DNA from: Flaviflexus huanghaiensis
Lineage (GTDB): Bacteria > Actinomycetota > Actinomycetes > Actinomycetales > Actinomycetaceae
DNA length: 59,362 nucleotides
Assembly (NCBI RefSeq): GCF_014118685.1
Contig: NZ_JACFAK010000016.1
Location: 1 to 59,362 of the forward strand
Reading direction: 5' to 3'
Each line of letters starts with the position of its first letter. Positions within the stretch are counted from its first letter, which is position 1. The notes beneath the pieces were generated by a model. It was not told the origin of the DNA. It saw nothing but the letters and a program-made list of their open reading frames with translations, and searched no databases. Below are positions 8,624 through 18,840 of this stretch, piece after piece. A program made the position numbers and the translations under genes.

Positions 8624-9169
8624 TCACATTGTCGTCTTGGGATGCTTCTTGGGCCAGAAGGTGTAGCTGATCGCCCAGAGCAGGTCGATCACGAACCAGA
8701 TACCAAGTACCGGATACATACCGATCAGTGCTTCGGTTCTGTTGGTGTCATCGGTTATGGCGATGAGCAGTCCCAGGATGCTGGCTGCAATCGCCACGGC
8801 GACGGCGGTTCGCACAACATCCTTCCAACACTCCTTCGCATACCCCGCCGCATAGAGCTTGACCGGAGCGGGGCCCTGGGCGAACCGGTGGGCAAAACGC
8901 GTGTCGGCCCATCGAATGATCTTGAGGCCGTAGGCGATCGAGAGTCCTAGATACAGCGCGGCGAGGCCGTGGAAGAAGGTCGCGGTTCCGCCACCTTGAA
9001 CGTTGATGATCACGGCGATGAGGAGCACGACGTCGACCACCGGCGTCATCGCAAGCAGGACGGTTCCGGTACGCCGCAGACGCAGGACATAACGGGCCAG
9101 CAGGCCGAGGATGACGAAGACCCAGAAGGCGATCTCGCACGCGATGATGACGGCCAAGATGAGGTCCAT
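8624..9169 (-). CDS. Integral membrane protein, unknown function
   Basis: A product of about 181 residues with about five hydrophobic segments, Trp/Tyr at the membrane borders and a basic C-terminal tail (FWPKKHPKT). I do not recognise a specific function; similar predicted membrane proteins are common in actinobacteria. The start at 9169 is chosen because GGGGAGG lies four bases before that ATG; the ATG at 9232 would add 21 residues without a ribosome binding site. It stands alone, convergent with the peroxidase gene after a 225-bp gap in which I see nothing. Confidence 0.7.
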   Translation of the reverse strand: MDLILAVIIACEIAFWVFVILGLLARYVLRLRRTGTVLLAMTPVVDVVLLIAVIINVQGGGTATFFHGLAALYLGLSIAYGLKIIRWADTRFAHRFAQGPAPVKLYAAGYAKECWKDVVRTAVAVAIAASILGLLIAITDDTNRTEALIGMYPVLGIWFVIDLLWAISYTFWPKKHPKTTM

Positions 9170-9393
9170 TGGCCTCCCCGTCCCTAGCATGACAGTGCCA
9201 GAAAACGTTAGCACGGTCGTGAGCAATCCCACCCGTGACGAACTAGCCTACCTTGCATAGGACCTTACTGATCGTCGTTGGCACAACTCCACAACCTCTG
9301 CGTGAGAGGACACAGCCGACGAACCACCGACCGACAACAGAAAAGTCCTGGGCCAGAACCACGTGTGTCAACGATGTCCCGACTCAGGAGAAC

Positions 9394-9470
9394 TGGTGCC
9401 CCCGGAGGGACTCGAACCCTCACTGAATCGATTTTAAGTCGACCGCCTCTGCCGATTGGGCTACGGGGGC
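9394..9470 (-). tRNA. tRNA with anticodon UAA (Leu), short variable loop
   Basis: The 77-nt cloverleaf includes an encoded CCA end. The acceptor stem is GCCCCCG/CGGGGGC with discriminator A, and the T-arm is GAGGG-TTCGAGT-CCCTC. The anticodon stem is GTCGA/TCGAT around loop CTTAAAA, giving anticodon UAA at 9436-9434. The D-arm (AATCGGCAGAGGC) resembles bacterial tRNA-Leu D-arms. The variable region is only about 5 nt, whereas canonical tRNA-Leu is class II with a long variable arm. The leucine assignment rests on the anticodon. Confidence 0.85.
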
Positions 9471-9568
9471 CACCAGTGACATTATGCCCAACATGTGTGC
9501 CGAACCTGGAATCTGCGATCATAGATCTCGGTGGGAACTAAAGTAGGGACTCATCAGCCGAATTGTGA

Positions 9569-10927
9569 ATGGAGAGCGTGTTGACGAACCCTGTCTCGTG
9601 GTACAAGGAGAAACTGCACTCGGAGACGTTTGCTGGCGGCGTCCTTCTCTTGGGAGCCGCCATCGCCCTCATCTGGGCGAACTCGCCCCTGCGAGACGGC
9701 TACGCGACTTTATCGAACACGACGGTTGGCCCCTCAGCAGTTCACCTCGACCTCTCAATCGCCACGTGGGCCTCCGACGGTCTTCTCGCCATCTTCTTCT
9801 TTGTTGTCGGCCTCGAGCTCAAGACAGAGTTTGTATCGGGAAGCCTGCGGGATGTGAAACAGGCGCTCGTCCCCATGATCGCAGCTGTCTGCGGCATGGC
9901 GGGTCCGGTGCTCGTCTATGTCGCGATCATCGCAATCTCCGGCTCCGGTGAGTACGACGGATGGGCGATCCCCGTTGCGACGGACATCGCCTTCGCCCTC
10001 GCAGTTCTTGGGTTGTTCGGAAAGGGGTTGCCGACGGCGGCCCGAGTCTTCCTTCTCACGCTCGCTGTGGTCGATGATCTCCTCGGCATCACGATCATCG
10101 CCATCTTCTTCAGCGATGGCATCTCCTTCGCGTGGCTCGCGGTGTCCTTGGTCGCCATCGGCATCTTCGCAGCCCTCCTTCGGAAGCGCATCACCCATTG
10201 GTGGCTCCTGTGGCCGCTCGCGATCGTCGCCTGGGTCGCCATGCACTCCGCCGGTGTCCACGCAACGATCGCCGGTGTGCTCCTTGGCCTCAGCGTCCCG
10301 GCCCTCGCCCAGGCGGGCGAAAAGAAGCCGCTGACCGAGTTCTTTGGTGAACGCTTCGAGTTCTGGTCGGCCGGCATCGTGCTCCCGATCTTCGCTTTCT
10401 TCGCAGCTGGCGTCAACGTCGTCGACGCCGGCGGCTTCGGTGCGATGCTGACCAACCCAGTCGCCATCGGCATCTACGTGGCACTGCCGCTCGGTAAGTT
10501 CCTCGGCATTTGGGGAGGTACCGCCCTTATCACCAAGGTCTTCGGGCTTCGCCTCGGCACACATCTCTATTTGGGTGACATTGCAGCCGTCTCGTTCGTT
10601 TCTGGTGTCGGGTTCACGGTCTCGCTCCTCATCGCGTCCCTCTCCTTCGCGCCCGACCATCCGTACTCGGGTTACGCCCGCATCGCCGTCATCCTCGGCT
10701 CCGTTATCTCAGCTGTCCTCGGCGCAATCGCCCTACGCGTGCAAGCCCGCGGCCGTGAATTCGTCGAGGTCCACGACGCAACAGAGGATGACATCCGGCT
10801 CGACGGTCGCCCCAATATCTACATTGACGAGACCCATGACGCGACGCGGGACGACATTCGGCTCGACGGCAAACCCAATATTGACATCGACACTCCACGC
10901 GACGCGACTGGCGACGACCACAGCTAG
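9569..10927 (+). CDS. nhaA: Na+/H+ antiporter NhaA
   Basis: A 12-segment antiporter that exports Na+ in exchange for protons. FFVVGLELK, the unwound-helix region with the paired aspartates near ATDIAFAL, VVDDLLGI and the C-terminal GVGFTVSLLIA are all typical. At about 452 residues it is longer than E. coli NhaA because of a hydrophilic tail after residue 400 made of near-exact 21-residue repeats. The ATG at 9569 has no ribosome binding site. GGAGAG at 9571-9576 instead fits a GTG at 9578 or TTG at 9581, so the true start may be 3-4 codons later. A hairpin terminator follows. Confidence 0.93.
   Translation: MESVLTNPVSWYKEKLHSETFAGGVLLLGAAIALIWANSPLRDGYATLSNTTVGPSAVHLDLSIATWASDGLLAIFFFVVGLELKTEFVSGSLRDVKQALVPMIAAVCGMAGPVLVYVAIIAISGSGEYDGWAIPVATDIAFALAVLGLFGKGLPTAARVFLLTLAVVDDLLGITIIAIFFSDGISFAWLAVSLVAIGIFAALLRKRITHWWLLWPLAIVAWVAMHSAGVHATIAGVLLGLSVPALAQAGEKKPLTEFFGERFEFWSAGIVLPIFAFFAAGVNVVDAGGFGAMLTNPVAIGIYVALPLGKFLGIWGGTALITKVFGLRLGTHLYLGDIAAVSFVSGVGFTVSLLIASLSFAPDHPYSGYARIAVILGSVISAVLGAIALRVQARGREFVEVHDATEDDIRLDGRPNIYIDETHDATRDDIRLDGKPNIDIDTPRDATGDDHS
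10769..10924 (+). repeat. 63-bp tandem repeats encoding the NhaA tail
   Basis: Two full 63-bp units (10769-10831, 10832-10894) and a partial third encode the pattern xHDATxDDIRLDGxPNIxID. The third unit decays to RDATGDDHS before the stop. Confidence 0.8.
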
Positions 10928-10942
10928 TTAGCACGTCAGACG

Positions 10943-10979
10943 CGAAGAGGAGGACCGCCGTGAGCGGTCCTCCTCTTCG
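10943..10979. terminator. Bidirectional terminator between nhaA and ppx
   Basis: A perfect 16-bp stem (cgaagaggaggaccgc and its complement) with a CGTGA loop sits between the two convergent stop codons. Confidence 0.88.
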
Positions 10980-11012
10980 TTCGTCAACCCGCCCGTGGGT
11001 CTCCGGCTCCCG

Positions 11013-11954
11013 CTAAGGGATGCGGTTAGCAGCCCACAGGGCGATGCCGTCGAGAATGTCGTGCTCGGAGGTCGTCACGGTCGCGAGTCCAGGCATCTCC
11101 TGCGCACATCTCTTCACAACCTCCGACCACACAAGCGACCCGGCAGCGATGACGTCGACTCGGCCGGGATGCATGTATCCCTCAGCGACCCGCTCATCTC
11201 TGCTTGCCGTCATGAGCCAGTCGCATGCCTCGTACACCTGCTCAAGGGTGAGCCTCGTCCCGTCGATGACACCCGCGTCGTACACGGGCAGTCGAAGGGC
11301 ACGTGCCGTCACCGTTGTGACAGTACCGGCGAGGCCGACAATATTCGTCGCGTGAGAAATGTCGACGTCCGCCAGCGCCTCATCAAGGGCGACCTCAACG
11401 TCGCGGCGGGCGGAAGCGAGCTCGTCAGGGGTGGGCGGATCTGTTGCGAGGTGACGCTCCTGCATGCGAACACAGCCCACGTCCATCGAATAAGAACCCG
11501 TCACACCGTCGGTAGCGGTGCCGACAATCATTTCGGTCGAACCACCGCCAAGATCAACAACGACGACGGGCTCGGTTGCGTCAATGACGGACGCAGCACC
11601 GGCGAAGGAGAGCTGCGCTTCCCGTTCGCCCGAGATCACCTGCGGTGTCACGCCAAGGCGCTGTTCGATGCCGGTGATGAAAACGTCGCGGTTGTGCGCA
11701 TCACGTGTAGCTGAGGTGGCGACAAATTTGATGACGTCGACCCCGTGCACCCGGCACAGTTCCGCATACTCCTCAGCCGCAGCGAAGGTGCGCTCAAGCG
11801 CGTCCTCGGCGAAGCTCCCGGTCCGGTCCACACCCTGGCCCAAGCGGACGACCTGCATCGTCCGCTCAAGGTCCCGCAACGGCTGGCCGGGCTCAATGTC
11901 GGCTATGAGAAGGCGGATCGAGTTCGTTCCGCAGTCAATTCCTGCAACTTTCAC
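11013..11954 (-). CDS. Exopolyphosphatase / pppGpp phosphohydrolase (Ppx/GppA family)
   Basis: A 313-residue ASKHA-fold phosphatase. The phosphate-1 loop is DCGTNSIRLLIAD near the N-terminus, and the second phosphate loop is DLGGGSTEMIVG in mid-protein. It matches the short two-domain actinobacterial Ppx1/Ppx2 type that lacks the C-terminal HD domain of E. coli Ppx. It would hydrolyse short-chain polyphosphate or pppGpp; which is preferred cannot be read from sequence. It is the last gene of the common actinobacterial order eno - ftsB - DUF501 - ppx, separated from DUF501 by 126 bp. Confidence 0.88.
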   Translation of the reverse strand: MKVAGIDCGTNSIRLLIADIEPGQPLRDLERTMQVVRLGQGVDRTGSFAEDALERTFAAAEEYAELCRVHGVDVIKFVATSATRDAHNRDVFITGIEQRLGVTPQVISGEREAQLSFAGAASVIDATEPVVVVDLGGGSTEMIVGTATDGVTGSYSMDVGCVRMQERHLATDPPTPDELASARRDVEVALDEALADVDISHATNIVGLAGTVTTVTARALRLPVYDAGVIDGTRLTLEQVYEACDWLMTASRDERVAEGYMHPGRVDVIAAGSLVWSEVVKRCAQEMPGLATVTTSEHDILDGIALWAANRIP

Positions 11955-12080
11955 CGTTTAAGACTGTCACGAACCGGCGGCGGTTTCGAGCCCTGAATGG
12001 GTGACATTTCTCAGGCCTGGAGGTCGCGCGTCACTCCTGTACGGTTCTTTCAGATCCGCGCGACCGTCGACGCAGGACGC

Positions 12081-12587
12081 CTACGCGGACTGGTTCTCAC
12101 GATCTTTGACGCACGTGCAGCCGGCCACCGTCCAGTCGATCATCTCGAGTGCCATGTCTCCGATGGGATTGACGCCAGGACCGACGGCGAGGCTGTGGCC
12201 AACAAGCGCATGGAGGCATTTCACGCGGGTCGGCATGCCGCCAGCTGAGATCCCGTCGATCTCCTCGACTTCACCGTGTCTCCTGCGACGAGCAAGGTAA
12301 TCGTCGTGTGCGGCACGATACTTAGCCGCCAGTTCCTCATCGGCCTCGAGGCGCTCGGTGAGCTCGGACATGATGTGGCTACCTTCGAGCCGCGACACCT
12401 CGAGAACAACCTGAGGGTGGGTGAGATAGTAGAGCGTGGGGAACGGTGTGCCGTCCTCCAGACGGGGCGCAGTCTCAACGACGGTCGGCTCCCCGCATCC
12501 ACACCGCGCAGCGATTGAGATGACACCGCGCGGAACGCGTCCAAGTTGTCTATTGAGCGAGGCGATGTCCTTGTCCGTAACGGTCAC
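12081..12587 (-). CDS. DUF501 domain protein
   Basis: A 168-residue protein of the actinobacterial DUF501 family, function unknown. It has RCGCGEPTVVETAPRL followed by DGTPFPTLYYLT, a conserved CLHALVGH, and a C-terminal CTC. The cysteines and histidines in these three blocks could bind a metal, but this is inference. The GTG start overlaps the stop of the ftsB-like gene (GTGA), so the two are translationally coupled. Confidence 0.85.
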   Translation of the reverse strand: MTVTDKDIASLNRQLGRVPRGVISIAARCGCGEPTVVETAPRLEDGTPFPTLYYLTHPQVVLEVSRLEGSHIMSELTERLEADEELAAKYRAAHDDYLARRRRHGEVEEIDGISAGGMPTRVKCLHALVGHSLAVGPGVNPIGDMALEMIDWTVAGCTCVKDRENQSA

Positions 12588-13192
12588 TTCGTGCCCTCTT
12601 CCTCCGGTTGCTCCGCCGGTTCTTCAGCTGATTCTCGGTCGCTGTAACCGGTAACCGAGAGCGAATCCCACATTGTCGTAAACCACGGAGTCGACGCCCG
12701 GCGGTTGTATTCGAGCTCCATTTCGAGCGCCCTGCGATTATCCTTCGGCGTGCCCTCATCCGGGTCGTTAACGACATAAAGCACCTCGCCGGGCTTGACG
12801 TAGCCGAGGCGCTCACGGGCCTTCGCACGAACGTAATCGTCGTCGTTCCACAGGATGACCTCGACCTGGAGGGTCCGGACTCGAGCACGGGCCTCCTCGA
12901 CTGACGAGTTGAGTTCCCTCAGCTGCTGCTGCTGGTCGAGGTAACTGGACAGGGTTGGGGCGATGATGATGACGGCCAGCATGGCGGTGAGGACGATCGC
13001 GAGAAGCCGTAGCGACAGCGCCCGCGGCCGTTCCGCACCAAAGACGAGAGCACGGCGCGTCCGCTCCTTCTTCAGGCGCGGCTCCTCCTCCACCTGCTCC
13101 TGCCTACCTGAGCCGCGGTTGGTGCGCCTTATCGCACCCGGCCGTGTGGGGCCGCGCGAGGAGCCTGGGCGTCGAGAATTCATATGCTCCAT
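12584..13192 (-). CDS. Septum formation initiator (FtsB/DivIC-like)
   Basis: A 202-residue bitopic protein. Residues 1-62 are a basic, disordered cytoplasmic tail rich in Arg/Gly/Glu. One membrane span at about 63-83 is followed by a coiled coil (YLDQQQQLRELNSSVEEAR) and the typical FtsB/DivIC end ARERLGYVKPGEVLYVV. A Pro/Glu-rich C-terminal tail ends in EEEGTK. Family members act at the divisome with FtsL and FtsQ. Its place between eno and DUF501 is conserved in actinobacteria. A hairpin separates it from eno, so it may depend on read-through or its own promoter. Confidence 0.85.
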   Translation of the reverse strand: MEHMNSRRPGSSRGPTRPGAIRRTNRGSGRQEQVEEEPRLKKERTRRALVFGAERPRALSLRLLAIVLTAMLAVIIIAPTLSSYLDQQQQLRELNSSVEEARARVRTLQVEVILWNDDDYVRAKARERLGYVKPGEVLYVVNDPDEGTPKDNRRALEMELEYNRRASTPWFTTMWDSLSVTGYSDRESAEEPAEQPEEEGTK

Positions 13193-13198
13193 GTTAGA

Positions 13199-13228
13199 CC
13201 GGCCCCGCGGGATGTCCCGCAGGGCCGG
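13199..13228 (-). terminator. Hairpin downstream of eno
   Basis: A stem of 7 plus 6 bp with one C-A mismatch (ccggccc-c-gcggga, TG tip) lies 43 bp past the eno stop and just before the ftsB-like start. It could be a terminator or attenuator setting the ratio between the two. Confidence 0.6.
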
Positions 13229-13271
13229 GGGTGTTGCCTGCAGATTATTCTGCAGTGCGAACGACTAGTGA

Positions 13272-14585
<1,314 letters not shown>

Positions 14586-14708
14586 TTAACCACAGCCCAG
14601 TCTAGTCCCGCCCTGCAGGATTTCACCCGGGACTTATCATCCGAGAGGCCAAATTCACCGAAGCGTGAACGAAAGTGCATGCCATGACCGCTACTACGCG
14701 GCGAAACC

Positions 14709-15221
14709 TCAGAAGCCGGGTGCCGGGCCATCTTCGGACGTCAGGTAGCCACGGTCGGGGCGAGCGATGGCGAAGTTGTCTTGATCCCACTCGCCAAAGC
14801 GCGGGTTGACCTCGACATCGGCGTCGCCGAGGGCGTCAAGTACCGGGCTGATGTCGTCAACCGTGTACATGCCAGCGTCGGTGAGGAGCGTGAAGGCGAG
14901 GTAGTCAATGACTGCGTCAGTCTGCTCCGAGTACTCGGCGGTCGGGTTGAGTCCCAGTTGGCCGAACACGGCCTCGCGCGCCTCGCCTGTCATGTCGAGG
15001 CCCTGCGCTTCGATGATGTCGTTGGCGATCTCACCGTTGATCATCATGTTGAGCACCCCATCCGCCAGGGTGTTGACACCCTGCCCCCGGAAGTCCGATT
15101 GAACCTGGGCGAGATCATCGATCGTGATGTCCGAACCGTTAACGGTCGCGGCGGTCGACGGATCCGTCGAGCATGCAGCCATAACCACGCCTGTTGCGGC
15201 GAGTGCGACGAGCTTCTTCAC
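14709..15221 (-). CDS. SurA N-terminal-like lipoprotein
   Basis: The product is 170 residues from a GTG at 15221, chosen because GGAGGAAC lies just upstream and a signal peptide follows at once. The signal ends in a lipobox-like VVMAAC, so the protein is probably membrane-tethered. ATVNGSDITIDDLAQVQ resembles the N-terminal chaperone region of SurA/PrsA-type folding factors. The parvulin isomerase domain is absent. A role in folding or delivery of exported proteins is plausible but unproven. It lies 49 bp after mfd in the same direction, an arrangement I believe is common in actinobacteria. Confidence 0.75.
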   Translation of the reverse strand: MKKLVALAATGVVMAACSTDPSTAATVNGSDITIDDLAQVQSDFRGQGVNTLADGVLNMMINGEIANDIIEAQGLDMTGEAREAVFGQLGLNPTAEYSEQTDAVIDYLAFTLLTDAGMYTVDDISPVLDALGDADVEVNPRFGEWDQDNFAIARPDRGYLTSEDGPAPGF

Positions 15222-15270
15222 TGTTCCTCCAAGAATTCGACTGATGCCATGATATGCCGTCCGGCGCGTC

Positions 15271-18200
15271 TTACTTGCCAGTCCCGTCCGGATTGTTGCC
15301 GCCCTTTCCCTCTGAGTCGGGCATAAACACTCCGCGCAGAAGGTCGGCAAACCAGTCACCGAACTCTTCGTTCATGAGCGGCTCGGGGGTCGCGCCGAGC
15401 TTCGCTTGGCCCTTGACCGGCAAGGGGACGAGCGCGGTACGAACCGCGGGCTTCATGACCGTGCGCGGGTGCAGACGCTTGAGCCTCATCTGCCTCGAAT
15501 CGGGCAGGGCCACCGGGTAAAGCCGCAGGTATTCTCCCTGCACGACCGCATCCTCAAGCTTCGCCTCCCGCATCTTCTGCCTGATTCGGGCCAAGAGGAA
15601 CATGCGCTCAACTGCGGCAGGGATCGGACCGTAGCGGTCGATGAGCTCGGCTCGGATCTCGTCGTGCTCTTCTTCGCTCGTCGAGTTCGCGACCTTCGAG
15701 TAAATGTCGAGGCGAAGGCCTTCTTGCGGCACGTACGAGTCGGGCACGGTCGCATCGATCGGCAAATCGAGTTTGATCGGAGGCGGCTCTGGATCTTCGT
15801 GACGGCCCCCGGTCAGCATCGCCTGCATCGACTCCACCTGTTCAGCAATCATCCGGACGTACAGGTCAAAGCCGACTCCGGCAATATGGCCGGACTGTTC
15901 TCCGCCGAGGAGGTTACCGGCGCCGCGGATCTCGAGGTCTTTCATGGCGACCTGGATGCCGGACCCAAGCTGGGTGTGAGACGAGATGGTCCGCAACCTC
16001 GCGACCGCGGTCTCTGTCATCGCCTTATCCGGCGGGTAGAGGAAGTAGGCGTAGGCGCGTTCGCGGCCTCGCCCCACCCTGCCGCGCAACTGATGGAGCT
16101 GGGACAGTCCGAGCCGTTCGGCGTTGTCGACAATGAGGGTGTTGGCATTGGAGATGTCGAGGCCGGTCTCGATAATCGTCGTGCAGACAAGCACGTCTAC
16201 TTCACGGTCCCAGAACTGTTGGATGACTGTCTCGAGTTGCCGCTCGCTCATCTTGCCATGCGCAACAGCGACACGGGCTTCAGGGACGAGCTCTTCGACC
16301 TTCTTCGCCTGGGCCCGGATTGATTGGACCCTGTTGTGGACGTAGAACACCTGACCGTCGCGCAGCAGCTCCCTGCGGATAGCGGCGGTCACCTGCTTCT
16401 CCTCGTACGGTCCGACGTACGTGAGGATGGGGTGGCGTTCCTCGGGAGGGGTCGCCAAGGTCGACATCTCACGAATCCCCGTCACCGCCATCTCCAACGT
16501 CCGGGGAATCGGTGTCGCCGACATGGAGAGAACATCAACGTTTGACCGGAGCTGGGTGAGCGTCTCCTTGTGCTCGACGCCGAACCGCTGCTCCTCGTCG
16601 ATAATGACAAGGCCGAGGTTCTTGAAGGAGATCGAGCCGGTCAGAAGGCGGTGCGTGCCGACGACAACATCGATCGAGCCGTCCTTGATACCGGCTTTGA
16701 CCCTCTCTGATTCCTCTTCGGACTGGAACCGGGACAGCCCAGCGACGGTGACCGGGAATCCCGCATAGCGCTCCTGGAACGTCTCGAGGTGCTGGGACAC
16801 GAGCAGGGTGGTTGGCACAAGAACGGCCACCTGCTTCGAATCTTGAACGGCCTTGAACGCCGCCCGGATCGCGATCTCTGTCTTTCCGTACCCAACATCG
16901 CCGGAGATGAGCCGGTCCATGGGGGTTGGCGATTCCATGTCTCGCTTGACCTCGTCGATGGTCGCGAGCTGATCCGGCGTTTCAACGTGGGCGAAGGCGT
17001 CCTCGAGCTCCCGCTGCCACGGGCTGTCTGGGGAGAACTGGAAACCCTTCGTCGCTTTCCTCGTCGCGTAGAGGCGCACGAGCTCACCCGCGATCTGTTC
17101 GGTCGCTTTGCGGGCCTTTGCCTTCGCTTTGGCCCAGTCCGCTCCCCCCATCTTCGACACCTGTGGTGCCTCGGAGCCAGAGTAGCGGGACACGAGATCG
17201 AGGGAGTCCGTCGGAATCCACAGCTGGTCGCCCGGCATACCGCGCTTTGACGGCGCATATTCGACGACGAGATATTCACGCATCGCCCCATCGGTGCCGT
17301 CGATTGGACGGGAATCCATCCGCAGGAACCGGCCGACGCCGTGGCGGTCATGAACGATGTAATCGCCGGGTTTGAGGGCGAGCGGGTCGACGCCCGCGCG
17401 CCTGCGCGACGGCATCTTCCTCATATCCTTCGTTGAGGAACCGCCCCTGCCCGTGATGTCGGTCGCGGCAAGCACCGCGAGCTTCACGCCAGGAATAATG
17501 AAGCCGGTCGAAATGGGGGCGACCGTGACGGTGACGACGCCCGGTACTTCTTCGAGCTCGGTGACAAATTCGGCGGGGATGTCCTGGCTGTTGAGCTCGG
17601 AGGCAATGCGGCGGCCCAGACCGCCGCCTTCGACGACGATGATCGGCCACCAGCCCTGCGCCGCCAACAGCCCCATATCCTTCAGTGCCGCGTCCACATC
17701 GCCGTGGAACGCCTTCGGCTCCTGGGCGTCGACCACCCGCTTCGTGCTGTCGAGCTCCTGGTCTCCGGTCAACCCGCCGAAGCTCCACCACGCCAACCCG
17801 CGGCTACGCACGTGCTGCCGGACATCTGCGATGTCGAGGAACGACGCATCCGACACAGTGAGCGGCACATCGCCGCCTGCCGCCGCCGACGACCACGCGG
17901 CCGCGAGGAACTCCTCCGTCGTGGCAACGAGATCCTGGCTACGGGAAAAGACGCGCTCTGGCTGAACAACAACAATTCGAGATGACGGGTCGAAGAGTTC
18001 GTGGACCGGCTCCATACCCTCGGTCACGACCGGCGCGAGAGACTCCATACCTTCGACGGCGATGCCCTGGGCGATTTTCTCCAGCATGTCTCTCGCACCC
18101 GGGAGAGTATCTGCTGCCTTCCGGGCGCGCTCGCGAACCGCGTCGTCGATGAGGATTTCCCGACAGGGCGGGGCATAAAGCTCGTCGACAACCTCGAGGG

Positions 18201-18840
18201 ACCGCTGGTCGGCGACAGAGAAGGACCGGATCTCGTCGATCTCGTCGCCAAAGAGTTCAAGGCGGAGCGGGTGGGGCTCGGTCGGGGGGAAAACATCGAG
18301 GATGCCGCCGCGGACGGCAAACTGTCCACGGGATTCGACCATGTCGACGCGGACGTAGGCAGCATCGACGAGTGCCGTCACGATCTCCTCGAGTGGCATC
18401 TCCTGCCCTGAGCGGACCCGCACGGGCACCATCTCGCCGACGCCTTTGACGACTGGCTGCAGTAGAGACCGGATCGGGACGATAAGAACGGAGAGCTTGC
18501 CGAACTCCTCCGGATGGGCAAGACGTCGGAAGACGGACAGCCTTTTCGCGACAGTGTCGGCCCGCGGTGAGAGTCGCTCGTGCGGGAGGGTTTCCCACGA
18601 CGGCAGGATGTCGATCTCCTCGCGCGGCAGGTAGCCAGCAAGAGCGCCAAGGAGCTCATCGCCATCCCTACCCGTGGGCGTGACGACGACAGTGGGTCGG
18701 TCACCATCCTGGGCGAGCAGTGCGAGAGAAGCCGGGATGAGGCCGAGCGGCATCGCCACATCGAGCCGCTTGTCCGTTGCGAGGGGAAGGGAAGCCAGAG
18801 TGGGCTCGCTACGGAGCCGGCCGAGAACGCTATTCATCAC
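15271..18840 (-). CDS. mfd: Transcription-repair coupling factor
   Basis: The 1189-residue Mfd ATPase removes stalled RNA polymerase and recruits UvrA. In order it has the UvrB-like N-terminal module, the RNA-polymerase-interacting CarD-like module (GDYIVHDRHGVGRFL), and the RecG-like translocase. The translocase has Walker A GDVGYGKT at about residue 647, DEEQ at about 748, and helicase motif III SMSATPIPRTL. The C-terminal TRCF domain follows. The GTG start overlaps the pth stop within GTGATGA; the ATG three bases later is an alternative. Confidence 0.96.
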   Translation of the reverse strand: MMNSVLGRLRSEPTLASLPLATDKRLDVAMPLGLIPASLALLAQDGDRPTVVVTPTGRDGDELLGALAGYLPREEIDILPSWETLPHERLSPRADTVAKRLSVFRRLAHPEEFGKLSVLIVPIRSLLQPVVKGVGEMVPVRVRSGQEMPLEEIVTALVDAAYVRVDMVESRGQFAVRGGILDVFPPTEPHPLRLELFGDEIDEIRSFSVADQRSLEVVDELYAPPCREILIDDAVRERARKAADTLPGARDMLEKIAQGIAVEGMESLAPVVTEGMEPVHELFDPSSRIVVVQPERVFSRSQDLVATTEEFLAAAWSSAAAGGDVPLTVSDASFLDIADVRQHVRSRGLAWWSFGGLTGDQELDSTKRVVDAQEPKAFHGDVDAALKDMGLLAAQGWWPIIVVEGGGLGRRIASELNSQDIPAEFVTELEEVPGVVTVTVAPISTGFIIPGVKLAVLAATDITGRGGSSTKDMRKMPSRRRAGVDPLALKPGDYIVHDRHGVGRFLRMDSRPIDGTDGAMREYLVVEYAPSKRGMPGDQLWIPTDSLDLVSRYSGSEAPQVSKMGGADWAKAKAKARKATEQIAGELVRLYATRKATKGFQFSPDSPWQRELEDAFAHVETPDQLATIDEVKRDMESPTPMDRLISGDVGYGKTEIAIRAAFKAVQDSKQVAVLVPTTLLVSQHLETFQERYAGFPVTVAGLSRFQSEEESERVKAGIKDGSIDVVVGTHRLLTGSISFKNLGLVIIDEEQRFGVEHKETLTQLRSNVDVLSMSATPIPRTLEMAVTGIREMSTLATPPEERHPILTYVGPYEEKQVTAAIRRELLRDGQVFYVHNRVQSIRAQAKKVEELVPEARVAVAHGKMSERQLETVIQQFWDREVDVLVCTTIIETGLDISNANTLIVDNAERLGLSQLHQLRGRVGRGRERAYAYFLYPPDKAMTETAVARLRTISSHTQLGSGIQVAMKDLEIRGAGNLLGGEQSGHIAGVGFDLYVRMIAEQVESMQAMLTGGRHEDPEPPPIKLDLPIDATVPDSYVPQEGLRLDIYSKVANSTSEEEHDEIRAELIDRYGPIPAAVERMFLLARIRQKMREAKLEDAVVQGEYLRLYPVALPDSRQMRLKRLHPRTVMKPAVRTALVPLPVKGQAKLGATPEPLMNEEFGDWFADLLRGVFMPDSEGKGGNNPDGTGK

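Noticed and set aside
9247-9265. Possible iron box (tagcctaccttgcatagg)
   Set aside because: The two halves are too dissimilar to a DtxR/IdeR palindrome, and no iron gene starts nearby.
9755-10660. 301-codon open frame on the minus strand
   Set aside because: It is fully antisense to nhaA, acidic and charged with no domain.
10769-10924. Repeats considered as a CRISPR or regulatory array
   Set aside because: The repeats are contiguous without spacers, keep the nhaA reading frame and encode a protein repeat.
15406-16323. 305-codon open frame on the plus strand
   Set aside because: It is antisense to mfd, with no recognisable domain.
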